From: an uncultured bacterium
Lineage (GTDB): Bacteria > Verrucomicrobiota > Kiritimatiellia > RFP12 > UBA1067
NCBI GenBank assembly: GCA_902779075.1
Contig: CACZAK010000039.1
Span: 1 to 58,938, forward strand
Length of the DNA: 58,938 nucleotides
Direction: 5' to 3'
Made by a program: the position numbers and the translations under genes. Shown here piece by piece: positions 6,834 through 15,045 of this stretch (within the stretch, counting starts at the first letter, position 1; every line of letters begins with the position of its first letter). Below the pieces are notes generated by a model. That model did not search any database, had not been told where the DNA came from, and saw nothing but the letters and a program-made list of their open reading frames with translations.

Positions 6834-7792
6834 GTCGTCACCCCTTCTTCAAGTGTTTTATCCTTTTCGGTTGCGGCGCAATCCGCCGCAGGACTGGTGG
6901 TTGCTTCGGAAATATCTGCGGCCTCATCCGCAGTATCCGGCATATCGTCGCCGAAAGCCGACAGGGCGTCCTCGAACGAAGTGTCCTCGCGCTCGCGGCG
7001 CTTGCCGGCATTGTCGAGCTCGCCGATTGCGCCGTCGAGATTCTCGTTCTCGTCTGCGGCATCCTCGATCTTGTCAGTGAGCTTGTCGATCTGGTCCTCG
7101 CTGATGTTCTTGAGGTTCATCGCCACGAGCTCGCACATGCGGCCCTTGACCTTCGTGAGAATCGTCTCGTTGTTCAGGTATGCGGCCATCTGGCGCTCAA
7201 GCGACTGGTACTCGGCGATGGCGCTCTTGAGCTCCATCTCAAGTATTTTCCTCCTTGCCGGAGGTGCCGCCTGATAGAGCCTCTTCTTGGCAACGATGAG
7301 CTTGTAGAGTTCGTCATACCGCTTCGCCACGGGTTCGCGGCGTGCGCGGTTCTCCGCAATCTGCGCCTCGATCTCACGCAGGGCCTCGTCCGTGCTCTTA
7401 ATTCCGCTCAGCTTCTTGGCAAGCGCCCCCGCGCTTTTCCCCAAAGCCACGGCGAACGAACCTATCTGCTTCAGTATCGACGCCTTCTTCTCCGGCGGAA
7501 GGGCGCGGTCAGCCTCCGCGCACAGCGCCCTTCCCCCCGTCGTTCCGTTCTTTTCGTCCATATTGCCTTTCTCCTTCGCATTTGAAACCTCGTCTCTCAC
7601 GGCGTCACCGCCATTCGACACTGGCGTTTCACCCGGGCCCCAGCCGTGTTCAGGACATTTCCTGTTGCCGTTGTACCAATGCAGCGCACAGAATGCCGCG
7701 CCGCAGCCGGCCGCCTCACAGCGTCCGGCCACGGCCCAGCGGTTGGGGAGTTCCCGACCGCACACGCAGCACACTTCGCGCCTTCCGTCCAT
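6830..7792 (-). CDS. zinc-finger ESCRT-III/Snf7-like protein
   Basis: A 320-residue protein. Residues 8-49 hold a zinc-binding module (CCVCG, then C25, C30, C35, H38, C46, H49). After a linker, residues about 100-270 are helical: a basic, amphipathic start (KKASILKQIGSF), a long helical hairpin, and ISEDQIDKLTDKIEDAADE (about 233-251). That segment closely resembles the alpha4-alpha5 region of eukaryotic Snf7/CHMP4, where a D-K-V-D-E-L-M-x-D-I pattern occurs. The tail is acidic, as in autoinhibited ESCRT-III proteins. The same zinc-finger pattern occurs in the helix-turn-helix protein at 13993-14337. It is coupled to the M4 peptidase gene by an ATGA overlap and follows the preceding gene by one base. 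Predicted membrane-remodelling polymer subunit; the zinc finger may recruit cargo or partners. Confidence 0.75.
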   Translation of the reverse strand: MDGRREVCCVCGRELPNRWAVAGRCEAAGCGAAFCALHWYNGNRKCPEHGWGPGETPVSNGGDAVRDEVSNAKEKGNMDEKNGTTGGRALCAEADRALPPEKKASILKQIGSFAVALGKSAGALAKKLSGIKSTDEALREIEAQIAENRARREPVAKRYDELYKLIVAKKRLYQAAPPARRKILEMELKSAIAEYQSLERQMAAYLNNETILTKVKGRMCELVAMNLKNISEDQIDKLTDKIEDAADENENLDGAIGELDNAGKRREREDTSFEDALSAFGDDMPDTADEAADISEATTSPAADCAATEKDKTLEEGVTT

Positions 7793-7793
7793 G

Positions 7794-8903
7794 TCACTTC
7801 ACGCGGGTCGCCGCCTTGAGGAAAAGGACCAGCACGATCAATCCCAAGATGATCACAAGCGGGACCCAGACAATCCGGGCGGGGTGCTCCCTCAGCGAGG
7901 GGAACAGGTGGCAGAGTATGTCCCACCATGTACGCGGGCCAATCGTGAACTCCTTCGAGAACTGCACCGTGTCGCTCCAGAGTATCTCGCGGGTCGCACC
8001 CTTCTCAATGCAGAGCTGAAACTCCATCATTGCGGAATACGTCTCCTTGCCGGTAACTTGCGTCTCAACGCGCTTCGCGTTTACGTCGCGAAGGGCGCCG
8101 TAGGCGAGTGCGTCTGCGGGGCCCGGGCCCTCGCGGAGCGCGAACCGCGCCTCCGCCCGCGTCGTGACGTCTAGGTTCACCGGAGTCACGGACGATGCCG
8201 ACAGCACATCGCGGAAGAGTGCAGCCCCGTACTGGTCGTCGTCCCCGGCTATCGGAAGCAGGGCGACGCGCTTTACCGCGCCAAGCTTCGTCGCGGACTT
8301 CGCGAGCGACTTGCCGATCTCGGCGCGGATGCCGTCGATAATTGCCTTGCGCACCTCGTCGGGGATCTTAATTTTCCCGTCAGGATCAGCGCCCGGCGCA
8401 TAGTGCCTGCGAACGAACGACCCTCCCCATACGTGCTGCTTGGTCGCTATGCAGGAAACATGGAGCTCAAGTTCCACCAGCACATAGCGAGGCGTGGCCG
8501 CAAGGCTGCGGATGAATCCGTACATAAGGTACTGCGCCGACTTGAGCTTCCCGAACTTGTCGAGTGTGGCAGGGTCAAGGATGTCCTCTTTGCGCTCGTC
8601 CCACTCGATCTCCTTGAGGATCTCGTTCCACATCGCGTCTTCCTTGCCCTCCACGCACGTCTTGCCGGCGTCCGTGAGCGCGTTCTTGAGAAGGCCGACG
8701 ATCTTTCCCGACTTGTCGCCCGCGAACGGCAGGATGGCGACGGCCTTGTCTGATGGGATTTGCTTTGCCGCCGCAAGCGACGCCTTGGCGTCGTTAACGG
8801 CGTCCTTGAGGGCAATCGATGTAAGCTCGCCCGCGTCAATATCCGCCCGCACTGCCCCGGCGAGGGCCGCAATGACTGCAAATGCTGCAAGTATCTTTTT
8901 CAT
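7794..8903 (-). CDS. envelope protein with signal peptide and C-terminal transmembrane helix, CsgG/LpoB-like repeat
   Basis: About 369 residues: a signal peptide (MKKILAAFAVIAALAGAVRA), two related globular modules (AVAILPFAGD near 50; RVALLPIAGD near 205) and a C-terminal transmembrane helix (about 343-363) with a short basic tail. The first module shares ILPFAGD, GKTCVEGKED and WDERK with the secreted protein encoded just upstream. This fold type recalls CsgG/FlgO/LpoB-like periplasmic proteins, but the assignment is tentative. The ATG at 8903, with an upstream purine-rich site, precedes the signal peptide and is preferred over a longer start. Probably an envelope sensor or scaffold of the ESCRT cluster. 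Confidence 0.7.
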   Translation of the reverse strand: MKKILAAFAVIAALAGAVRADIDAGELTSIALKDAVNDAKASLAAAKQIPSDKAVAILPFAGDKSGKIVGLLKNALTDAGKTCVEGKEDAMWNEILKEIEWDERKEDILDPATLDKFGKLKSAQYLMYGFIRSLAATPRYVLVELELHVSCIATKQHVWGGSFVRRHYAPGADPDGKIKIPDEVRKAIIDGIRAEIGKSLAKSATKLGAVKRVALLPIAGDDDQYGAALFRDVLSASSVTPVNLDVTTRAEARFALREGPGPADALAYGALRDVNAKRVETQVTGKETYSAMMEFQLCIEKGATREILWSDTVQFSKEFTIGPRTWWDILCHLFPSLREHPARIVWVPLVIILGLIVLVLFLKAATRVK

Positions 8904-8934
8904 TTCACGGTTCCTTTCTTGGTTGATGTCCGAT

Positions 8935-9882
8935 TCAGTTTCCGGCGGCAGCGGCGAAGTCCCTGTGCTTGGCAAAGAACACCGCCGGCTTAAGCGTATC
9001 GTCAAGCCACTTCACAAGCTCCTCGTCGAGTTTTGCCGCAAGGTTGCGCTCCGCCTCGGTCTCGCCAAGCCCGCGCTTCCCCTTTCCGGTGAACGGCTGT
9101 TCATACAGGACGCCATCGCCGACACACGAGGCGAGTCGGACGTTCGCCGCGCCCGTGAACACGAGGTACGAATTTGAACGGTCAAAGGTATCGCGGGTGA
9201 AGCTGGCGGTCAACGCAAGATCCACCGGCCCGTCTGCGTTCACGCGGTAGCCATATCCCGCAACCACGTTCCGCGCGACCGACGCGGCGATGGCGGCCAC
9301 CCCCGCCGCATCTCCTTCGCCCTTGAAGTCGATCTTCACGTTGTATTCCGACGCATCGGGCCATCCGCGACCGGACTCGTCAAGGGCGATGTTGGCAGTC
9401 CACACGTACTGCTTCGTAGAGACCTCGTACGCAAGCAGGTTCAGCTCCGCCACCGCACGACGCTTCCTGCCGCGGCGGAAGAGTTCCAGACGCGCCTCAA
9501 TGAAAATCTGCGTGGATAAGAGGCGACCGAGCTCATCCGCCGTCTTGGGGTCGATGGACTTGAGCGTAGTCTGCCGTTCGTCCCACTTGATCGTCTCCAA
9601 GATACGCTTGAAGCGCGCGTCCTTCTCTTCGTCGTTCGAGACAACGCAGGTTTTCTTAGCGTTTACCAGGGCTCCGATCAGAAGCCCTTCGCAGTATTTG
9701 TCGGCGTCTCCCTTTACGGGCAGCACCGTTATCGCCTTGTTGAGCGTCTTATCCGACTTGAGCATCGCCTCAACGGCGTTGACGGACTTCCTGACGGCGT
9801 TCCGCTCCGTCTCGTCGAACGCGGCCGAGGCCGCGATTGCGGCCGTGGCGGCCAATGCGCAGACAATTAGCTTCATTTTCAT
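8935..9882 (-). CDS. secreted CsgG/LpoB-like protein
   Basis: A 315-residue protein with signal peptide (MKMKLIVCALAATAAIAASA). Residues about 50-135 (AITVLPVKGD, KKTCVVSND, KWDERQ, LGRLLSTQIFIEARLEL) are paralogous to the first module of the protein encoded downstream. Its end (GKGKRGLGETEAERN, KWLDDTLKP) matches the lipoprotein encoded upstream (GKRALDETTAEAG, RWLVKTLP). The three genes thus encode a related set of periplasmic proteins. No enzymatic motif is seen. Confidence 0.68.
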   Translation of the reverse strand: MKMKLIVCALAATAAIAASAAFDETERNAVRKSVNAVEAMLKSDKTLNKAITVLPVKGDADKYCEGLLIGALVNAKKTCVVSNDEEKDARFKRILETIKWDERQTTLKSIDPKTADELGRLLSTQIFIEARLELFRRGRKRRAVAELNLLAYEVSTKQYVWTANIALDESGRGWPDASEYNVKIDFKGEGDAAGVAAIAASVARNVVAGYGYRVNADGPVDLALTASFTRDTFDRSNSYLVFTGAANVRLASCVGDGVLYEQPFTGKGKRGLGETEAERNLAAKLDEELVKWLDDTLKPAVFFAKHRDFAAAAGN

Positions 9883-9902
9883 GTTCGTTTTCTCCTCTCA
9901 AT

Positions 9903-10712
9903 TCAGCGGGCTATTTCAAGCTTGACGTTTCCTCCGAGCTTTGGGCCGTCGAGCACTATCGTGTTCAATAGGCCACCGGGGAAAGATTGCGGCTCGTAAA
10001 CCACTTGGAACGTAAATCCACGGCGCGCCGGATCCTCCTGGGCGAGGACGCACGAGACGATGCCGGGCCTGGTTGCGACGTAGTCCATGAACTGCCGCTG
10101 AACGTGCAGCGCCTCCATGGGATCACCCAACAAGTTGACGGGCGCAATCGTGAGCATCGCGGCCATGTGGTCAGGCGGGGGCGGTCCGGGCGGCAGGGCA
10201 ACCTTCTTGGCGGGAAGCGTCTTCACGAGCCAACGCGACACCTGCTGCGCCAGCGCGTTCTTCACGCCTGCCTCCGCAGTCGTCTCGTCAAGAGCCCGCT
10301 TCCCCTGCGCCTTGAAGGATTCACTCGCAAGAAGCCTTCCTGACGCCACCTCCGTGACGCGCACTGAAGCTGTCCCCTCGTACACGCGCCAGTCGGAAAG
10401 CCGAGATGCCTCTCGACGCGACACCGAAAGCGCCACCTCCGAATCCGCCGGTTGCTTGGCAATTACGTCAAATCCCCGTGCCACGAGATCTCCCTCCACC
10501 GCTGCGCGAAGCGAGACTGCAAGTCGGCTTGCCTGCTTGTCGGCCGACACCGCCTTCACGGCTACGGATGGATTGCGCATAGCGGGCTTGCCTGGTCCTT
10601 GCTGAGGATAAGCGGGAGCGTGCGCGGACTCCGACACGCGATAGACGGTGGCACATCCGGTCATCGCCATCGCGGCGGCTGCGCCAATTAGTGCAAACAT
10701 TAGTTTTTTCAT
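9903..10712 (-). CDS. lipoprotein related to the neighbouring envelope proteins
   Basis: A 269-residue lipoprotein: signal peptide with lipobox AMAMTGC (Cys20), a Pro-rich stretch, then a domain (SVAVKAVSADKQASRLAVSL) followed by GKRALDETTAEAG and RWLVKTLP, shared with the secreted protein at 8935-9882. A distinct C-terminal domain follows PPGPPPPDH. The ATG at 10712, preceded by GAAAGGAAAC, is chosen because it starts a perfect signal peptide; the longer frame overlaps the FHA gene. Function unknown. Confidence 0.72.
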   Translation of the reverse strand: MKKLMFALIGAAAAMAMTGCATVYRVSESAHAPAYPQQGPGKPAMRNPSVAVKAVSADKQASRLAVSLRAAVEGDLVARGFDVIAKQPADSEVALSVSRREASRLSDWRVYEGTASVRVTEVASGRLLASESFKAQGKRALDETTAEAGVKNALAQQVSRWLVKTLPAKKVALPPGPPPPDHMAAMLTIAPVNLLGDPMEALHVQRQFMDYVATRPGIVSCVLAQEDPARRGFTFQVVYEPQSFPGGLLNTIVLDGPKLGGNVKLEIAR

Positions 10713-10732
10713 TGTTGTTTCCTTTCGGTTTT

Positions 10733-12130
10733 TCAGTTTAGATGGGTTTGATAAAATGGCTGTACGTCGAACGAACGTCCACCGATGGCGACTTTGGCAC
10801 CGACGCAAAGCGGAACCGGCTCCGATAAGCGCGTAAGAAGCGTCCAGGAATGTCCGTCCCACGATATGCTGGTGCCATCCTCCAACGGCACCTCGCTCCA
10901 GACAGCGCAGACCCTTTGGCGGGCACCGTCCAGGCGGTCAAGCACGAACCCAGCCGCCTGGCCAAGCGAATCTCGATGGAAGACTGCGCGCATCTTGAGC
11001 GCAACGTCGCTGCGCCCGACTTCAATCTCAACCGTACGGCCGATCGCCAGCTTCTTGGCACCCAAGGGGCGAAGCTGTACTCCGTCCACGCGCGTGCCGT
11101 ATGTCGAAGGGACGTTTCCGGCACCGTCCCTGAGCACGCAATCGCACCCAGCACGCTCAATGCTGAAATGGAACCGCGAGAGGTTGCCGTCGTTCGCCAC
11201 AGCGTCAACATGACCGTCGGCGCCACATACACGCAGAGGAATCAGGTTGTCCCGGTTGCGTCCGAACGTCACGCGGCTGTCCGAAACGAGCTGCAACACC
11301 TCATCCCCGCATGTGAGCGTAAGCCGTGCCGGTGCCTGCGGCGGCGGCGGTGGTTGCACTCGTTCCACTTCATACAGATCCACTTTCGCCCATGAGCGCT
11401 CTCTACCATCGATCAAGCGGCGCATCGCCTTAAACGGGTCGTCGGGCGACTTGACAATCTTGTCGAGTGCTTCTATCACTCGGCGGGCATCTACATCGGT
11501 ATGGATCTCGGTGCCATAATTTTCGTTGTAGGTCGTCGTTATGTTTAATGAAAGCTGGTTAGCGACTCTACGTGCCTCGCTCTGACGCTCTACCACCAAA
11601 TGCACTTCACCCCCGAACGCACTGGTGCGCCCGTTGCGCTCATATTCGGCCGTGACGTACCAGACGTAGGAACCAGCCTTCTGCTCCGGAAAGGTAACGC
11701 TGAACTCCTGAAGTCCACCCCTGCGCCCAAACAGACGGGGGGAGCACTTGCACCCGTTGAGCTGACTCTCAAACGTGAAACGAAGGTTCTGGGCGTCGGC
11801 ACAGAACCGGTCGCGATCAACCCTGAACCTGACAATGCTTGGGCATCCCTCGAAAAGCACCGAGAGCCTGTCCATACACAACATCGCCCCCGATACAGCT
11901 TGCGCCGCCTCTTCCTTTGGTACCGTAACCGTCACAGGAGTGACGGGCTTCGGCACTTCCACCGCGGGCGGGACGGGGTTCTGCACTTCCACCACGGGAG
12001 GAACAGGTTTCGGCACTTCCGTGGGGCTCACGCCATCGACCACAACCTTTGTTCCGCATGAAGTGCAGAAACGAGCACCAGGCTCCAAAGGTGCCTTACA
12101 TTTGGGACATCTGGGATCAGGGCAAACCAT
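10733..12130 (-). CDS. zinc-ribbon and FHA-domain protein
   Basis: A 465-residue, probably cytoplasmic protein. Residues 8-25 form a zinc ribbon (CPKC...CTSCG), followed by a Pro-Val repeat (about 38-68, PKPVPP-type units). A beta-rich domain covers about 90-180. An FHA domain at about 285-375 shows the conserved FGRNRDN and LSRFHFSIE motifs that bind phosphothreonine. A second FHA-like C-terminal segment (about 380-460) is possible. The kinase upstream at 16158-18215 is a plausible source of the phosphorylated ligand. It sits between the SPFH gene and the lipoprotein gene with 20-base gaps, consistent with one operon. Confidence 0.82.
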   Translation of the reverse strand: MVCPDPRCPKCKAPLEPGARFCTSCGTKVVVDGVSPTEVPKPVPPVVEVQNPVPPAVEVPKPVTPVTVTVPKEEAAQAVSGAMLCMDRLSVLFEGCPSIVRFRVDRDRFCADAQNLRFTFESQLNGCKCSPRLFGRRGGLQEFSVTFPEQKAGSYVWYVTAEYERNGRTSAFGGEVHLVVERQSEARRVANQLSLNITTTYNENYGTEIHTDVDARRVIEALDKIVKSPDDPFKAMRRLIDGRERSWAKVDLYEVERVQPPPPPQAPARLTLTCGDEVLQLVSDSRVTFGRNRDNLIPLRVCGADGHVDAVANDGNLSRFHFSIERAGCDCVLRDGAGNVPSTYGTRVDGVQLRPLGAKKLAIGRTVEIEVGRSDVALKMRAVFHRDSLGQAAGFVLDRLDGARQRVCAVWSEVPLEDGTSISWDGHSWTLLTRLSEPVPLCVGAKVAIGGRSFDVQPFYQTHLN

Positions 12131-12153
12131 ACTTTAATATTCCGATGTGCCGG

Positions 12154-13977
12154 TTAGTGCTGCATGTTCGTGACGGGTGCGGGGGGCTGCACGACAGTGG
12201 TGGGACGCTCCACAGACTTCTCGGCAAGCCCGATGACACGCCCTTCGGTCTTCTCGCGGTCTGCGCGGACCTCGGCATCCATCTTGCGGCGTTCCTCAAG
12301 AACCTGTGCGCTGGTATTCTCCTTCGCCTCGGCGGAGCGCGCATACGCCTCCTTAGCGGCGTTTGGATCCTTGGCGGCCCCTCCGGCAAGAATCTGGTCT
12401 GCGGACATGCCCGCCTGTATCTTGGCCATTTCGGTTTCGTGCGCCATCTGCGTCTTCGCCGCCTCCTGAGCAAGAAGCGAGCTGGAAATGGCGGAATCGC
12501 CCTCGGTCGCCATGACGACGGCGACCGTCTGCGCGTCCCTACCTGTGAACATATCGAGCTTCTCGCGCATGTTCTGGTTCTTGATCTCATTATTTTTTTT
12601 CCTGAGATCGAGACTCTTATCCGCCAACCATAGTTTGCGCGCTATGCGGATGCGCTCAATCTCGTCTTCGATCTTCGCCTGGCTCAGTTTCTCGCCCATG
12701 ACGGCGGTGGTGAGTTGTTCGTCCTTCAGCCGTTCGTCGCGCGCGATTACCGCAAGGCGAGCCTTGTTCTCGGCGTCAGCCACCAACTGTTCGCGGTCAT
12801 AGTTGCGGAGCGTCAGGTCGAGTTCGAGCTTGTGGGCGAGCGCCGTCATGTTCTTGGCGTGCTCCTCCAGCTCCCGTGCGGCGGCGAGCTTCGCCTCGGC
12901 TGCGGAGATCTCTCCCTTCGACACGCGCACTGCGATTGCGAGCTCCTGCGTCCGCTCGATTTCCGAAAGCTCCTTCTCCTGCGCGAGTTGCGCCAGATAT
13001 TCCGCCGTTTCCTGTTCGCGTTGTGCGTTGCGCTTGCCCTCCGCCGCGTCCTGGTCGGCGGCGGCGGCAAGCACCTCGATCTGGGCCTTGCCGAACTCGA
13101 CGAGCCGGCGCTGCTTCTCGAGTTCGCCGTACTTCGCACGCATCTCCTCGTATGCGGCGCCGTAGAACTCGACCGCGCCCGTGCGGACGATTTCGAGTCC
13201 CCAGCTCTTCATGCTGTCGCGCAGCGCACGGGTGATGCCGTCCTCGAAGCGCGCGCGGCGTTCCGGATCTTTCACGAGATCTTCGATCTTCGACTGCGTG
13301 CAGAGGTCACGGACAGCCGAAAGGGCGTTCTCGTAGATAAGCGCGCATATGTCCTTGGTGGACAGGCTCCTCGCCTCCTTCATCACGTTCGCGATGAACT
13401 CGGCGGCGCGGCCGCGGACGAAACGGAGGGTTATTTCCGCCACGCATCCGACTTCAAGCTCCTCGGCAGAACGGAGCGGCGCGGAAGCCACGTCGCCTAC
13501 GCCGGAATTCTTTCCAGTGAAGTCAACCCTGAAAACGCATTCGCCGGAATCCACCATGATAGCCGAACGCGGCGGCGGATTGCCAAACCAGTTGATCGAG
13601 CGAAGCGATCCCGTAGGATAATGCCGCCCCGGATCAAGCTCCGCCACCTCCTTGCCGCCGTCAAGCAGAATCGCCATGGTCCCTTCCTGGACCATGAGCC
13701 CGTTCTCCTTGATGAAACGGACGTCGCCCAGGTCGAAAAGACGTGCAAACTCGTCGCTCTTGCGCGCCCAGATACCGCCTGCAAGATCAATGCGGTCTTC
13801 TGGAAAGAGCGGGTGGTTGCAGTGCGGGCAGAATTTGGATTCGTTTCCAACCCACTTGCCGCACTGCGGGCACTTGAACCACCCGTCAGGCGCGCCGTGC
13901 CCACATTTGGAGCAGAACCTAGCCCGCTTTGATACCTTGCTCCCGCATTCGGGGCAGATGTCGCTGAAAAGTCCCAT
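12154..13977 (-). CDS. SPFH/band-7 domain protein with two N-terminal zinc ribbons
   Basis: A 607-residue protein. Two zinc ribbons occupy residues 8-53 (C8, C11, C22, C25; C36, C39, C50, C53). An SPFH (stomatin/flotillin) domain follows at about 65-290 (NGLMVQEGTMAILLDGG, RSINWFG, ITRALRDSMKSWGLEI). A long charged coiled coil (about 290-520) and a disordered tail complete it. SPFH proteins oligomerise on membranes; YdjI-type members in Bacillus are encoded beside PspA, another ESCRT-III superfamily protein. Its place in the same transcript as ESCRT-III-like and Vps4-like genes fits a membrane-platform role. It starts 15 bases after the helix-turn-helix gene. Confidence 0.87.
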   Translation of the reverse strand: MGLFSDICPECGSKVSKRARFCSKCGHGAPDGWFKCPQCGKWVGNESKFCPHCNHPLFPEDRIDLAGGIWARKSDEFARLFDLGDVRFIKENGLMVQEGTMAILLDGGKEVAELDPGRHYPTGSLRSINWFGNPPPRSAIMVDSGECVFRVDFTGKNSGVGDVASAPLRSAEELEVGCVAEITLRFVRGRAAEFIANVMKEARSLSTKDICALIYENALSAVRDLCTQSKIEDLVKDPERRARFEDGITRALRDSMKSWGLEIVRTGAVEFYGAAYEEMRAKYGELEKQRRLVEFGKAQIEVLAAAADQDAAEGKRNAQREQETAEYLAQLAQEKELSEIERTQELAIAVRVSKGEISAAEAKLAAARELEEHAKNMTALAHKLELDLTLRNYDREQLVADAENKARLAVIARDERLKDEQLTTAVMGEKLSQAKIEDEIERIRIARKLWLADKSLDLRKKNNEIKNQNMREKLDMFTGRDAQTVAVVMATEGDSAISSSLLAQEAAKTQMAHETEMAKIQAGMSADQILAGGAAKDPNAAKEAYARSAEAKENTSAQVLEERRKMDAEVRADREKTEGRVIGLAEKSVERPTTVVQPPAPVTNMQH

Positions 13978-13992
13978 AGTCGTTTTCCTTTC

Positions 13993-14337
13993 TTAGGCTG
14001 TTGCCTTTTTGTTTGAAGTGTGCGCCGGGCACGTCCTTACGCCCAGACGATTCCAGCAGTCGAAGCAGATGGCCGCCTCGCAGCCGTCTGCACTGCAAGT
14101 CTGTTCCAGTGACTTCTTCGACTTGTAGAAAGTACCACAAACGCTGCACGTGCCGCCCTCGGCCGCACCCTTGCTGCGTTCAAGATAGGTGTTGAGGTCG
14201 CGGCTGGATACGCGATAGAGTTTCCCCAGCCGCACGGCCGGCAGCTCGCCTGAGCGCACAAGACGGTATATCAGCTGGTACGTTACGCCCAGCATCTCCG
14301 CCACCTCTTCGAGGCTCTTGTATTCTTCGTTTGCCAT
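13993..14337 (-). CDS. excisionase/MerR-type helix-turn-helix protein with C-terminal zinc finger
   Basis: A 114-residue protein. Residues 5-53 form a typical excisionase-family winged helix-turn-helix (SLEEVAEMLGVTYQLIYRLV, then LPAVRLGKLYRV). Residues 64-100 form a zinc finger (CSVCG, CSADGCEAAICFDCW, CPAH) with the same spacing style as the finger of the ESCRT-III-like protein at 6830-7792. As first gene after a promoter that contains an inverted repeat, it is the best candidate for local transcriptional regulator. A role as adaptor through the shared finger is also possible. Confidence 0.83.
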   Translation of the reverse strand: MANEEYKSLEEVAEMLGVTYQLIYRLVRSGELPAVRLGKLYRVSSRDLNTYLERSKGAAEGGTCSVCGTFYKSKKSLEQTCSADGCEAAICFDCWNRLGVRTCPAHTSNKKATA

Positions 14338-14384
14338 TTATTCTACCTTCTTTTTCATTAAGCCTTTTTGGGCTTGGTGCGATT

Positions 14385-14414
14385 AGTTTATCACAAATGA
14401 CGTTTGCCCGTCAA
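14385..14414 (-). promoter_or_regulatory. sigma70-like promoter of the ESCRT/SPFH operon
   Basis: On the minus strand TTGACG (14414-14409), an 18-base spacer and TAAACT (14390-14385) lie about 48 bases upstream of the helix-turn-helix start codon. The inferred leader is about 40 bases. Confidence 0.55.
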
Positions 14415-14423
14415 TAGTCATTT
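14395..14423. promoter_or_regulatory. inverted repeat overlapping the operon promoter (putative operator)
   Basis: Perfect 7-base arms AAATGAC and GTCATTT separated by 15 bases overlap the -35 box and spacer. The position suits repression or autoregulation by the helix-turn-helix protein encoded directly downstream. Confidence 0.45.
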
Positions 14424-14590
14424 TTAATATTTTTTCTTTATGTTTGTTTACACCTGCTAAGGGGGAAAAAGGTAACAAAGCCACCCATAATTGATTCTGA
14501 CTTCAAGTTTCTACGCCAAGGGCTTCCGCGACGTCAGCATTCATGGCGTACAAATCTGTCCAAACTGATCTTCTCAGTCCACCGTCTTAC

Positions 14591-15025
14591 TTATTTATCA
14601 CTGATCTTGATGGCGGGAATGTTGATCACGTTAACGGGCACACCAGTGTCATGCGTAGCAACAGGAACACCGGTAACGCGCGTAGCGTAAAAACCTATCA
14701 CCGGACAGAGGAAGGGTAGAATCTCAAAAGCTTCAGTATCAACAGACATCGATATGAGGGCGTCCACACCTGACCCTTCTACCTTGTCTAGCGCATTCTG
14801 AAGTGCAATGCTCTGGCTTGATCCAACCCTGCCAAAAGACAGGAACAGAATCTGCGTCTGCCAACATGTTCCCGTAATCGTCTTGTTACCCATTGGCGTT
14901 GTGTACCCACCTTGCGTAATTGGCTTAGACGAAGCCACGAACGATGACGGGCGAGATACACACCCCGACATTGCGACAAGAACTGATACGGCAACGATTG
15001 CACGAACTGTTCTGCACATCTTCAT
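14591..15025 (-). CDS. small lipoprotein, unknown function
   Basis: A 144-residue protein with a lipoprotein signal (lipobox VAMSGC, Cys22). The mature part has no recognised family; it contains TITGTCWQTQILFLSFGRVG and predicted hydrophobic stretches. It lies 20 bases downstream of another lipoprotein gene and probably closes the kinase transcript. A 253-base gap with a promoter separates it from the helix-turn-helix gene. Confidence 0.68.
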   Translation of the reverse strand: MKMCRTVRAIVAVSVLVAMSGCVSRPSSFVASSKPITQGGYTTPMGNKTITGTCWQTQILFLSFGRVGSSQSIALQNALDKVEGSGVDALISMSVDTEAFEILPFLCPVIGFYATRVTGVPVATHDTGVPVNVINIPAIKISDK

Positions 15026-15045
15026 ACTATACTCCTTTTTGTTTT

